From CAZIKB01 sp964539665 (GTDB lineage Bacteria; Zhuqueibacterota; Zhuqueibacteria; Oceanimicrobiales; Oceanimicrobiaceae), in contig CAZIKB010000194.1 in assembly GCA_964539665.1 (NCBI GenBank), positions 1 to 8,731 of the forward strand: a DNA stretch of 8,731 bases, in the 5' to 3' direction. A program made the translations under genes and the position numbers. The notes under the pieces are model-generated. The model searched no databases, was not told the origin of the DNA, and saw only the letters and a program-made list of their open reading frames with translations. Below, one piece after another: positions 1 to 6,971 of this stretch (the stretch's first letter is position 1; each line of letters opens with the position of its first letter).

Positions 1-213
1 CGGCATAAAAAAACGCGGAGCCACCTTTTTCAACTAAAAATGGTATTGACTCAAAAAGGGTTAGTAAATAATGCACACCAGGCAGCTGGAAGACATAAGA
101 TTCAATGGAATGGAAAAGATCATACTGGGAAGTTGGTTGCGAGCGGAATATATTTTTACCAATTGCGCGCTGAAGGATTTATGCAGACTCACAAAATGTT
201 GTTGCTCAAATAG
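1..213 (+). CDS. 3' end of a secreted protein with a T9SS C-terminal sorting tail (partial)
   Basis: The gene is open at the window's left edge and ends at TAG 211-213, so only its last 70 codons are visible. They end in AGRHKIQWNGKD, then VASGIYFYQLRAEGF and KMLLLK. This is the type A T9SS sorting domain that directs proteins across the outer membrane in FCB-group bacteria, and it closely resembles the end of the GH18 protein at 4473-6962 (AGRHKIDWNGRDD, GSGIYVYILKAE, KKMILLN). The catalytic or structural part lies outside the window, so its function is unknown. The first ~24 codons fit the family poorly: where LKIYNVLGQKVxTLVN is usual they read LFQLKMVLTQKGLVN, which looks two residues short. 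Neither other forward frame is open there. This may be divergence or small compensating indels. Confidence 0.8.
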   Translation, partial: RHKKTRSHLFQLKMVLTQKGLVNNAHQAAGRHKIQWNGKDHTGKLVASGIYFYQLRAEGFMQTHKMLLLK

Positions 214-244
214 GAAATTCGCCACAAAGCCCGTGTATTAGCCT

Positions 245-295
245 GACCTAAACCGTTTAGTCTGTTTAACATTTTTAGTACTAAATCGGAAGGTC
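245..295. repeat. Imperfect stem-loop downstream of the T9SS-tail gene
   Basis: GACCT (245-249) pairs with AGGTC (291-295). After a small internal loop, CCG-TTTAGT (253-261) pairs with ACTAAA-T-CGG (280-289) with one bulged T, leaving an 18-base loop. That gives about 14 base pairs, 32 bases after the stop codon of the upstream gene. It could fold in that gene's mRNA 3' end and act in termination or stability, but there is no clean run of T after it, so a classical intrinsic terminator is not supported. Confidence 0.4.
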
Positions 296-533
296 AAAAT
301 TTTACTATCTGTCTGAATTTTGTGGTTTTGGCAGGTTATACACGAGTGCTTGGTCGCGACATGAAGCCGTGTTGAAGGTGCGGGTTTGAGAGGTCGGAAA
401 AAGCGAAGGTCATTCCCTGAACGAAGTCGAGGACAAGCTTGTAGTGAGATGATTGCGAGTTTCAACGTTACTCGACTCGAAAGAGGGCTTACGTCCGACG
501 GGTGGTTCGTTGCAGGAAAGTGTGGAGAACCTT

Positions 534-572
534 TGTTCAGGGTATGGGATAAATTATCCCATACCCTGAACA
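534..572. repeat. Near-perfect 39-bp palindrome (19-bp arms, 1-base centre)
   Basis: The left arm 534-552 (TGTTCAGGGTATGGGATAA) is the exact reverse complement of the right arm 554-572, around a single A at 553. T533/G573 and T532/G574 could add G-U wobbles in RNA. There is no T tract on either side, so it does not look like a terminator. Such an extended palindrome could extrude as a cruciform, bind a dimeric protein, or be the core of a small non-autonomous mobile repeat. It also explains why spurious reading frames on both strands here share the peptide FRVWDxLSHTLN. Confidence 0.85.
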
Positions 573-632
573 GGAAAGCAAATGAACGTTGCATTAGGCA
601 AACGTGTGCTACCTGTATCAAGCTCATTCGTT

Positions 633-764
633 GAGACCTGTCGAAAAAGTTTTCGATTCCAGTTAACTTCATGCTGAGCGGAGTCGAAGCATATTGATTT
701 TCAGTGACTTAGGTGCCCTTCGACTCCGCTCAGCATGACGCCAAAGTACTTTTTCGACAGTCTC
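633..764. repeat. Nested double inverted repeat (REP/MITE-like unit)
   Basis: The inner arms 669-689 and 718-738 are exact 21-base reverse complements (core GCTGAGCGGAGTCGAAG / CTTCGACTCCGCTCAGC) around a 28-base loop. The outer arms GAGACCTGTCGAAAAAGT (633-650) and ACTTTTTCGACAGTCTC (748-764) pair over 17 bases with one bulged C at 637. The whole unit can fold into a long two-tier hairpin. TTCGACTCCGCTCAG-type sequences are, from general knowledge, widespread dispersed intergenic repeats in FCB and some other phyla, so this is probably a copy of a dispersed palindromic family rather than a gene-specific control element. No RAYT-type transposase is in the window. It ends 93 bases upstream of the next start codon. 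Confidence 0.8.
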
Positions 765-842
765 GTTAGACCGATTAAAGGCTGCAAGTTAGTACTGCAA
801 AGGTAATAATTTAAATAACTTTATTTAAGCAAAAAGTACGTT

Positions 843-850
843 AAAGAAGG
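843..850 (+). promoter_or_regulatory. Ribosome binding site of the beta-propeller gene
   Basis: AAAGAAGG ends seven bases before ATG 858. This purine-rich Shine-Dalgarno-like stretch supports that start, which also places a signal peptide at the very N-terminus. Confidence 0.6.
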
Positions 851-857
851 TATTTCC

Positions 858-2111
858 ATGGATCAATTAAAATTGAAGTTCTTCTTAATCTTTTTTTTCT
901 TAACTGCCGCTTCCGGATTGTTTTGCCAAAAACAATTAACGCAAGCATGGCAATATCAACTAATCAAATCTGAAAAAATTGGCGAACCAATAAAATCATG
1001 GTACTTGTTTGGAGGGCCGCGCTTAGAAAAAGGGCCAAAAATAATTATTCAAAATGAAAAAGTGAAATGGTTGAATCAAAATATATCTAAAACCGTTTCT
1101 TTACCAGATGGTTACTTAAAGACCATATTTTCGAAAAATGGACAATATTTTGGAATTATAAGTTTGAATGAACCACCAAAAAGCAGGGACAGAAACAAAA
1201 TTTTTAAATTAGAAGTTTATTCAGCCCCTGCCAAAAAACTATACACGCTTTTCAGAAAACAGTATTTCGATGATTCTTTCCCGTCGGTTACGATTTCTAA
1301 TAAAAACGGCTCTGTCGTAATGGGACAAAATACCACAGGAAAACTTTGGTTTTATAGCCAGAATGGCGTATTAATCAAGGAGCTTGTTTTGTTTACTGAT
1401 GCGACCTACGATTTAGAGAGGATACTCCATTTTGACTTAAATGAAGATGGCACCAGGCTGGCTGTTGCAGCCAGTAAACGAGGAGCATCTCCTTTAGGTT
1501 CAAGCGCTATTAAACCCTCAGGAGAACCTCACTTATTTCTGTTTGAACAAAATGGCGGGGAAATATGGAGATACAATCTACCAGAATTCAACGTCTCACA
1601 AACCGCTATTTCCGCAGATGGCTCACACATTATTGTAAACAATTACACTATTGATGTTCAAGGTCAGTTGAAGAAAAAAAGCCTGCTTTTTAATAATGCA
1701 GGTGAAAGGATTAATAGCTTTGATATTTTATTTAAATATGCTGAATTTTCACCCGATTCAAAATATTTGATAATAGCTGAAAACAATGTCGCCAATGTTA
1801 TTGAAGTATCTTCTGGTGCAATTATTTGGCGCACGAATATTTCAAGAAAACAAGGCATGATCACGGCCGCTCGACTGTCAAACGCGGCAGAATATGCAAT
1901 TCTACTCGTAGCTAATAATGAATTCAAAGACGGCCAGTTTATGTTTACAAATTGCAGAGTCAAGGTACTCGACCGCACAGGCAAGTTATTTCAAGAAATA
2001 GAACTTAAGGATGAAACATTTGAAAAACCACAGTTACATTTTACCCCAGATCACTCGTATATAACCATCGGATTCAAGAATTCATACCGCATTTATGAGG
2101 CTATTCAATGA
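858..2111 (+). CDS. Exported beta-propeller-like (WD40/PQQ-like repeat) protein
   Basis: A 417-residue protein with a signal peptide: basic start (MDQLKLKF), hydrophobic core at residues 8-22, probable cleavage near ASGLFC/Q at 23-24. The LFC before the site is a poor lipobox, so type I cleavage is preferred. The rest consists of short beta-strand repeats typical of propellers: a FSKNGQYFGIIS blade near 91, SNKNGSVVM near 147, LNEDGTRLAVAAS near 194, GGEIWRYNLP near 233 followed by SADGSHIIV at 252, FSPDSKYLIIAE at 297, GAIIWRTNIS near 320, and FTPDHSYITIGF at 395. No catalytic motif is seen and there is no T9SS tail, so it probably stays in the periplasm or envelope. It opens the operon, and its stop codon overlaps the start of the M23 gene (ATGA), suggesting translational coupling and a shared task, perhaps binding, sensing or assisting the secreted enzymes. 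That role is inference; the specific function is unknown. Confidence 0.8.
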   Translation: MDQLKLKFFLIFFFLTAASGLFCQKQLTQAWQYQLIKSEKIGEPIKSWYLFGGPRLEKGPKIIIQNEKVKWLNQNISKTVSLPDGYLKTIFSKNGQYFGIISLNEPPKSRDRNKIFKLEVYSAPAKKLYTLFRKQYFDDSFPSVTISNKNGSVVMGQNTTGKLWFYSQNGVLIKELVLFTDATYDLERILHFDLNEDGTRLAVAASKRGASPLGSSAIKPSGEPHLFLFEQNGGEIWRYNLPEFNVSQTAISADGSHIIVNNYTIDVQGQLKKKSLLFNNAGERINSFDILFKYAEFSPDSKYLIIAENNVANVIEVSSGAIIWRTNISRKQGMITAARLSNAAEYAILLVANNEFKDGQFMFTNCRVKVLDRTGKLFQEIELKDETFEKPQLHFTPDHSYITIGFKNSYRIYEAIQ

Positions 2112-4390
2112 GCATTAAAAGGAATTACAGAATATGGACAATAATATTTTTTATCCTCGCTCTAACCAACAATAACTTTGCTCAAACTCAGTTCCCCTGG
2201 CCCGTAACACCCCTTACTACCAGTCAGGAAATAACAGGGAGTTTTGCCGAGTTTCGTGATACTGGCAGCGCCGACCATTTTCACAACGGTACCGACATTC
2301 CCAAGCCCGATGGCTCACCAGTTTATTCAGTGAAGGATGGCATAGTTTCCTACATTGGTACAGTCGCTTCTCAAGGCTCCAATGCTTATGTTCGAGTTCA
2401 GAATCTGGCTTATGTGCATATTGTACCCAACTCTTCTTTGTCGGCCGGCGATTCTGTGTTTGCGTCGGAAACTGTATTGGGGACCATTCTTAGTGGCCAG
2501 GGCCATGTTCATTTCACTAACGGCTACGTTGGTTCAGAAAAAAATAGTATGTTAATGAATAGCGGCCTGACTCCATTTGATGATTCCTGGCCGCCGATTA
2601 TCCGCTATGTTGGCTTTTATCAAAACAACACAGCACAGAAATTTACTGGTAACAAGTTAAGCGGATTGGTGGATATTGTTGTTAAAGTGGATGAACAGAA
2701 CGGACCGCCATCATCAAGAACTTCACGACGCAATAATGGGACTTATAAAATCGGTTATAAAATTTTAACCGCTGATCGCAGCGCTGTGGTTTTTGAACCA
2801 CCTAATGGCGGTGTACGCTTCCAGTTCAATACAAAACCCAGTAATTCACATGTGCATCGAGTATTTTCTGACCAGCTTTCTAGTACAACAAGCCATGTGT
2901 ACATCGTAACTAATGACATTTCCAGGGATAATTATTGGAATACTGCTGCTTTACCTGAAGACAAATACCAGGTAATGGTTTTTACTGAAGATACGCGTAA
3001 TAATACTGATACGATGTATGTCGAAGTAGAAACTTCAGATGCTGATTTAATTGCACCAGCCCAACCTGTTTTGCGTTTTGTCAAGGAAATTGAGAATGGT
3101 TGGTCGGTTAGTTGGTTTCCGAATACGGAAGAGGATTTGTTAGGCTACCGCTTATATTTTAGTGTGAATAATCAGTTCTGGTCTTTATTCAGAGACGAGA
3201 GATATTTCACAGCTATCCAACAAGATACTTCAATTAATCAAATATTAAATCGAGATATCTATTTTCGCTTAACTGCAGTGGATAGTGCGATAGTTCCAAA
3301 TGAAAGTATTGCGTCTGATGTTTATGGAATGAGTAACGGTAGTTTCACAGAAAAACTGCTCATCGTTGATGGCTTTGACCGCGCAGAAGGGGGGAGCTGG
3401 CAAGAACCAAATCATTATTTCGCATTCACTCACGGACAGGCGATAATTTCAAACGGATTTAGTTTTGACACAGTAACTAATGAGGCTATTGTTGATCGAT
3501 CCATAGATTTGAGTGAATATAAAGCTGTTGTGTGGATATTGGGCGACGAATCAACTACTGATGAAACATTCAGCTCCACAGAACAGACATTAATTAAAAA
3601 TTATCTCGAAAACGGCGGTATGCTGTTTGTCAGCGGCTCTGAAATCGCCTGGGACTTAGACCAGGACAATGCATCGTCTGGCTCCACGCCTGCAGATGAG
3701 CAGTTTTTGCATGATTATCTGAAGGCAAATTATGCTGCCGATGATTCAAATATACTTTCTGTTTCAGGTGTTTCTGGTACCATTTTCGAGGGTATGAATT
3801 TCAGTTATGGCGTCACTCCCTATCCAGAAGATTACCCGGATGTCATCACACCATTTGGGGAAAATGTCATCGCAAATTTGAAATATAGTTCCAGTAAAAT
3901 TGCTGGGATTCAATATGAAGGTACATTTGGTAATAGTTCAATACCGGGAAAATTAGTGTATTTAGCCTTTCCGTTTGAAACCATTTCAGGCGAAGATAAT
4001 CGGAAAGAGATCATACGCCGTGTTTTGGAATTTTTCTTTTTGTTGACCTCAGTGGAATCCAAAATGGCAGATAAAATGGTTCTTCCTTTAGAGTTTGCTA
4101 TTTTACAAAATTACCCGAATCCTTTTAATTCACAAACCACAATAGAATATCATGTGCCAACAACATCAGAGGTCACATTAGAAATATATAATACCTTAGG
4201 GCAAAAAGTTTGCACCCTGGTTAATGAGATTACCACTCCTGGTCGGTACAAAAAAATGTGGAACGGATTCGATAGATCGAACCTGCCAGTAGCCAGCGGT
4301 TTGTATTTAATCAAAATAAATGCTGAATCCATTAATGAAACGAATAGAAACAAATTTCAAGAAACACGCTCGATGATTTTGATTAAATGA
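2108..4390 (+). CDS. Secreted M23-family zinc metallopeptidase with FN3-like, VDGFDR and T9SS domains
   Basis: A 760-residue multidomain protein. A signal peptide (core TIIFFILAL, cleavage near NNNFA/Q at 25-26) is followed almost directly by a LytM/M23 domain (about 38-165). The family's zinc ligands are present: H59 and D63 in HNGTD, and H135 in GHVHF; H104 (YVHI) and H133 match the two catalytic histidines. M23 enzymes cut peptide cross-links of peptidoglycan. There is no long pro-region that could mask the active site. A beta-rich segment follows (about 170-310), an FN3-like domain (about 315-410), a domain beginning LLIVDGFDR (about 416-642), and a T9SS tail with QNYPNPFN at 667-674 ending in MILIK. 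GAGG-type ribosome binding (2097-2100) lies seven bases before the ATG, inside the preceding gene. The mature protein should be released or anchored at the cell surface. Substrate (own wall, prey wall or a protein) cannot be told from sequence. Confidence 0.88.
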   Translation: MSIKRNYRIWTIIFFILALTNNNFAQTQFPWPVTPLTTSQEITGSFAEFRDTGSADHFHNGTDIPKPDGSPVYSVKDGIVSYIGTVASQGSNAYVRVQNLAYVHIVPNSSLSAGDSVFASETVLGTILSGQGHVHFTNGYVGSEKNSMLMNSGLTPFDDSWPPIIRYVGFYQNNTAQKFTGNKLSGLVDIVVKVDEQNGPPSSRTSRRNNGTYKIGYKILTADRSAVVFEPPNGGVRFQFNTKPSNSHVHRVFSDQLSSTTSHVYIVTNDISRDNYWNTAALPEDKYQVMVFTEDTRNNTDTMYVEVETSDADLIAPAQPVLRFVKEIENGWSVSWFPNTEEDLLGYRLYFSVNNQFWSLFRDERYFTAIQQDTSINQILNRDIYFRLTAVDSAIVPNESIASDVYGMSNGSFTEKLLIVDGFDRAEGGSWQEPNHYFAFTHGQAIISNGFSFDTVTNEAIVDRSIDLSEYKAVVWILGDESTTDETFSSTEQTLIKNYLENGGMLFVSGSEIAWDLDQDNASSGSTPADEQFLHDYLKANYAADDSNILSVSGVSGTIFEGMNFSYGVTPYPEDYPDVITPFGENVIANLKYSSSKIAGIQYEGTFGNSSIPGKLVYLAFPFETISGEDNRKEIIRRVLEFFFLLTSVESKMADKMVLPLEFAILQNYPNPFNSQTTIEYHVPTTSEVTLEIYNTLGQKVCTLVNEITTPGRYKKMWNGFDRSNLPVASGLYLIKINAESINETNRNKFQETRSMILIK

Positions 4391-4472
4391 TTAAGATGGA
4401 ACAACCTCAAAAAGTAATCTACAATGATTATGCCTATAGAATAAAACATATTTGGAGTACTAAAATAAAATC

Positions 4473-6962
4473 ATGAATTCAAAACTACCAATCGACAAAT
4501 CTATTCTTATTTTTATAATTATAATAAATTTATGTACAATTTCATTCGCACAAGGACCTGCTGGATACAAAGGCATTCATCAGCAGCATTTGGAAACATT
4601 TGGAAAAAAGATACCAGATGTCGTGGATTTATTGAAAACTGCTGATGTCATTCCATTTCAGAGGCGATTAGTGGAACCAAACAGGTTTGTTGTCGGGTAT
4701 CATCCTTATTGGAATAATGGACTCCAAACCAGATACAAATGGGAGCTTTTGACGGTCGTTAATTATTTTGGCGTTTCCCTAAGAAGCAATGGCACAATAA
4801 GCACAACAAATAGTTGGCCGTACAATTCGCTTATAAATGCCGCGCATAATAATGGTGTAAAAGCGCAGCTTGTTGTAACACTTTTTTCCGCAAATGATTT
4901 AACGACACTTCTTGGAAGCCCAGCCTACAGAACACAGGCTATTAATAACATTGTTGATCTCATGGTTGACGGTAACGGCGATGGTATTGATATAGATTTT
5001 GAAGGTGTACCTGCTTCACGCAGGTCTCACCTTGTCACTTTTATGAGCGAGCTTAGAACTGCACTTGATGCTCGTGATTCCAACTATACTCTTTCAATGG
5101 CCTCGCCAGCCGTCGATTGGCGCGCAGCCTGGGATTACAATGCTTTAGCGGACATATGTGATTGGCTCTTTATAATGGGTTACAATTACTATTATTCTGG
5201 CAGCTCAACCTCTGGACCGGTAGCGCCTTTGAAATTAAATTCTGGCTGGCACCTTACGCGTTCTGTAAACGATTACCTGACAAAAACAGGAAGTGATACC
5301 AGCAAATTAATCTTAGGGCTGCCATATTATGGTATAAAATGGCCTACTACAACAAGCAGTGGATATTCCAGCGCCCGAGGCAGAGGTAGTTCGATATTCT
5401 ACAAAAGTGCAAAATCAGAAGGGAAAGGTTTTGGACAAAATTGGGATAATATCGCTAAGTCTCCCTGGTATTCCTACAATTCAAATGGGTGGTATGTTGC
5501 ATGGTATGATGATGAGATCGCGCTGTCGCATAAATATGCCATGGCTACTAATAAAAAACTTAAAGGAATCGGTATGTGGGCTCTTGGATATGATGATGGC
5601 TTTACTGAATTATGGGATACTTTATATAGTCATTTTGGAACAAATAAACCGCCTAAAACACCTGTGAAACTTCGCGTTGAAACAGATGTAAATAACGGTG
5701 ATATTGTTGTGAGTCTCAAACCCGATTCGGGCGCCATTTCTTTTGATTATTACATGAGCACAGATGCTGAAAATTTTAGATTTATTGGTAATTCTCTTAC
5801 TCCAAACTTCCGGCTCACAAATGTTAATGTTGATTCCATATATTTTTTCAAAGCAGTTGGGCGTAATCAATTCGGCGCCAGTCCGGAGACCGAAACACTT
5901 GCCGCACGTCCCGGCTTGTATCCAAATGTGCTCATTGTCAATGGCTTCGATAGGGAAGAGGGTATTGTTCCAGCGAACTCACGCGATTATATAATTAAAT
6001 ATGCTAAAAGCCTGAATGCTGCTAGTTTTGAATTTAATTCAACTTCAAATGAAGTTGTCGAAAGCGGTGAAATTCATCTGGAAGATTATGAATTTGTCAT
6101 TTGGATTCTTGGGAATGAATCAGTTGAAACCAAAACATTGTCCAATTTAGAGCAAGTCAGAATTAAAAGTTACCTTAGAAACGGGGGCAAGCTTTTTATC
6201 TCTGGATCAGATATCGGTTTAGATCTTGTTGAAAACGGTAATTTATCAAGTAAAGCGTTTTATGAGGATTATTTAAAAGCAAAATACATCAAAAATGATG
6301 TAGGGGATAGTTCTACAGTTTTTAGCTCAAATGCTCTTCAAACCAATAATCCATTTACAGGACTGAGTACCATTGAATTCGACGACGGAACTAAAGGAAC
6401 TTATAAAGTGGACAGCCCTGATGGAATTATGCCTGTTCCATCATCAGGAGCAGAATTAGTGTTGAGTTACAGTGAGGTGGACCCTGATGTATTTGGAGGG
6501 GCGGGAATAGTATACACAGGCATATTTAGTAACTCTAACCAAAACGGTGCTCTTGTCTATTTTTCATTCCCATTTGAAACGATTACAAACGAATCAATGA
6601 GAGATGACCTGATATTCAGAATCTTTAACTATTTTATCAATGGACCTGTAGGGATTGAGGATAAAAACAATCCCGAAATACCTGAATCATACTCATTGGA
6701 ACAAAACTACCCAAATCCGTTTAATCCATCAACTACAATAAATTTTGCTTTGATTAAATCATCAAAGGTTAAGCTTTTTGTTTATAATATTTTGGGCCAA
6801 AAAATATCTTCATTGATTGATAAATTTATGCCAGCTGGTCGTCATAAAATTGACTGGAATGGAAGGGATGATTTCAACAATCAAATCGGATCCGGAATTT
6901 ATGTTTATATATTGAAAGCGGAACAGTTCACATTAAGTAAAAAAATGATCTTGCTAAATTAA
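4473..6962 (+). CDS. Secreted GH18 glycoside hydrolase with FN3-like, VNGFDR and T9SS domains
   Basis: An 829-residue protein with a signal peptide (hydrophobic core 10-22, cleavage near ISFA/Q at 26-27). The GH18 TIM barrel spans about 71-390: VVGYHPYW (73-80) is the first strand, the catalytic DxxDxDxE motif is intact as DGIDIDFE with proton donor E177, and MGYNYY (235-240) and GMWALGYDDG (367-376) are the expected later strands. GH18 covers chitinases and also peptidoglycan N-acetylglucosaminidases such as spore SleL; the neighbours favour the second but do not prove it. No LysM or chitin-binding module is seen. Then come an FN3-like domain (about 393-478), a domain beginning VLIVNGFDR (about 486-723) shared with the M23 protein, and a T9SS tail (EQNYPNPFNPSTTINF at 743-758). 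It starts 82 bases after the M23 gene. The nearest GGAG (4454-4457) is 15 bases from the ATG, so initiation seems to rely on an A-rich leader. No strong promoter is evident in the gap. Confidence 0.9.
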   Translation: MNSKLPIDKSILIFIIIINLCTISFAQGPAGYKGIHQQHLETFGKKIPDVVDLLKTADVIPFQRRLVEPNRFVVGYHPYWNNGLQTRYKWELLTVVNYFGVSLRSNGTISTTNSWPYNSLINAAHNNGVKAQLVVTLFSANDLTTLLGSPAYRTQAINNIVDLMVDGNGDGIDIDFEGVPASRRSHLVTFMSELRTALDARDSNYTLSMASPAVDWRAAWDYNALADICDWLFIMGYNYYYSGSSTSGPVAPLKLNSGWHLTRSVNDYLTKTGSDTSKLILGLPYYGIKWPTTTSSGYSSARGRGSSIFYKSAKSEGKGFGQNWDNIAKSPWYSYNSNGWYVAWYDDEIALSHKYAMATNKKLKGIGMWALGYDDGFTELWDTLYSHFGTNKPPKTPVKLRVETDVNNGDIVVSLKPDSGAISFDYYMSTDAENFRFIGNSLTPNFRLTNVNVDSIYFFKAVGRNQFGASPETETLAARPGLYPNVLIVNGFDREEGIVPANSRDYIIKYAKSLNAASFEFNSTSNEVVESGEIHLEDYEFVIWILGNESVETKTLSNLEQVRIKSYLRNGGKLFISGSDIGLDLVENGNLSSKAFYEDYLKAKYIKNDVGDSSTVFSSNALQTNNPFTGLSTIEFDDGTKGTYKVDSPDGIMPVPSSGAELVLSYSEVDPDVFGGAGIVYTGIFSNSNQNGALVYFSFPFETITNESMRDDLIFRIFNYFINGPVGIEDKNNPEIPESYSLEQNYPNPFNPSTTINFALIKSSKVKLFVYNILGQKISSLIDKFMPAGRHKIDWNGRDDFNNQIGSGIYVYILKAEQFTLSKKMILLN

Positions 6963-6965
6963 GGA
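6960..6965 (+). promoter_or_regulatory. Ribosome binding site overlapping the stop codon of the GH18 gene
   Basis: TAAGGA contains the stop codon of the upstream gene (6960-6962) and the Shine-Dalgarno AAGGA, six bases before ATG 6972. The arrangement suggests that ribosomes finishing the GH18 gene can restart on the NamZ gene. Confidence 0.6.
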
Positions 6966-6971
6966 TTCCAC

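Larger units (their letters stand above)
214..857. other. Gene-free, repeat-rich intergenic region
   Basis: These 644 bases separate the upstream T9SS-tail gene from the operon starting at 858. Reading frames exist on both strands (144 codons on minus at 238-672; 82 on plus at 386-634), but they run straight through inverted repeats, have no domain-like composition and no convincing ribosome site, so I do not call them genes. The middle part (about 340-640) looks visibly richer in G and C than the flanking genes. Three hairpin-forming units are listed separately. A motif like GAGACxTGTCGAAAAAG appears three times: diverged at about 385-404, at 633-650, and inverted at 748-764. A CCCTGAACGAAGTCGAG stretch at 415-431 resembles the TCGACT-type repeats scattered through many FCB genomes. 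No clear promoter for the downstream operon could be fixed in 765-842. Confidence 0.7.

Noticed and set aside
386..634. 82-codon open frame on the plus strand
   Set aside because: It overlaps the same repeats and the minus-strand frame, and shares a peptide with it only because of the palindrome; no ribosome site or family resemblance.
238..672. 144-codon open frame on the minus strand
   Set aside because: It runs through the 39-bp palindrome and into the nested repeat, ends in the 245-295 stem-loop, shows no domain or signal features, and its composition is that of repeat DNA read by chance.
816..823. TAACTTTA as a -7 promoter box for the operon
   Set aside because: One base off the Bacteroidota TAnnTTTG box but with no -33 or -35 partner at the right distance; AT-rich sequence makes such matches common.
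214..857. CRISPR array
   Set aside because: The repeats are inverted, of different lengths and not regularly spaced; no cas gene is present.
4970..5005. DGNGDGIDID as a dockerin or EF-hand calcium loop
   Set aside because: The stretch is explained by the GH18 catalytic motif DxxDxDxE at the expected place in the barrel.
5359..5667. 102-codon frame inside the GH18 gene
   Set aside because: It is an alternative frame of a coding region with strong GH18 conservation; no independent evidence.
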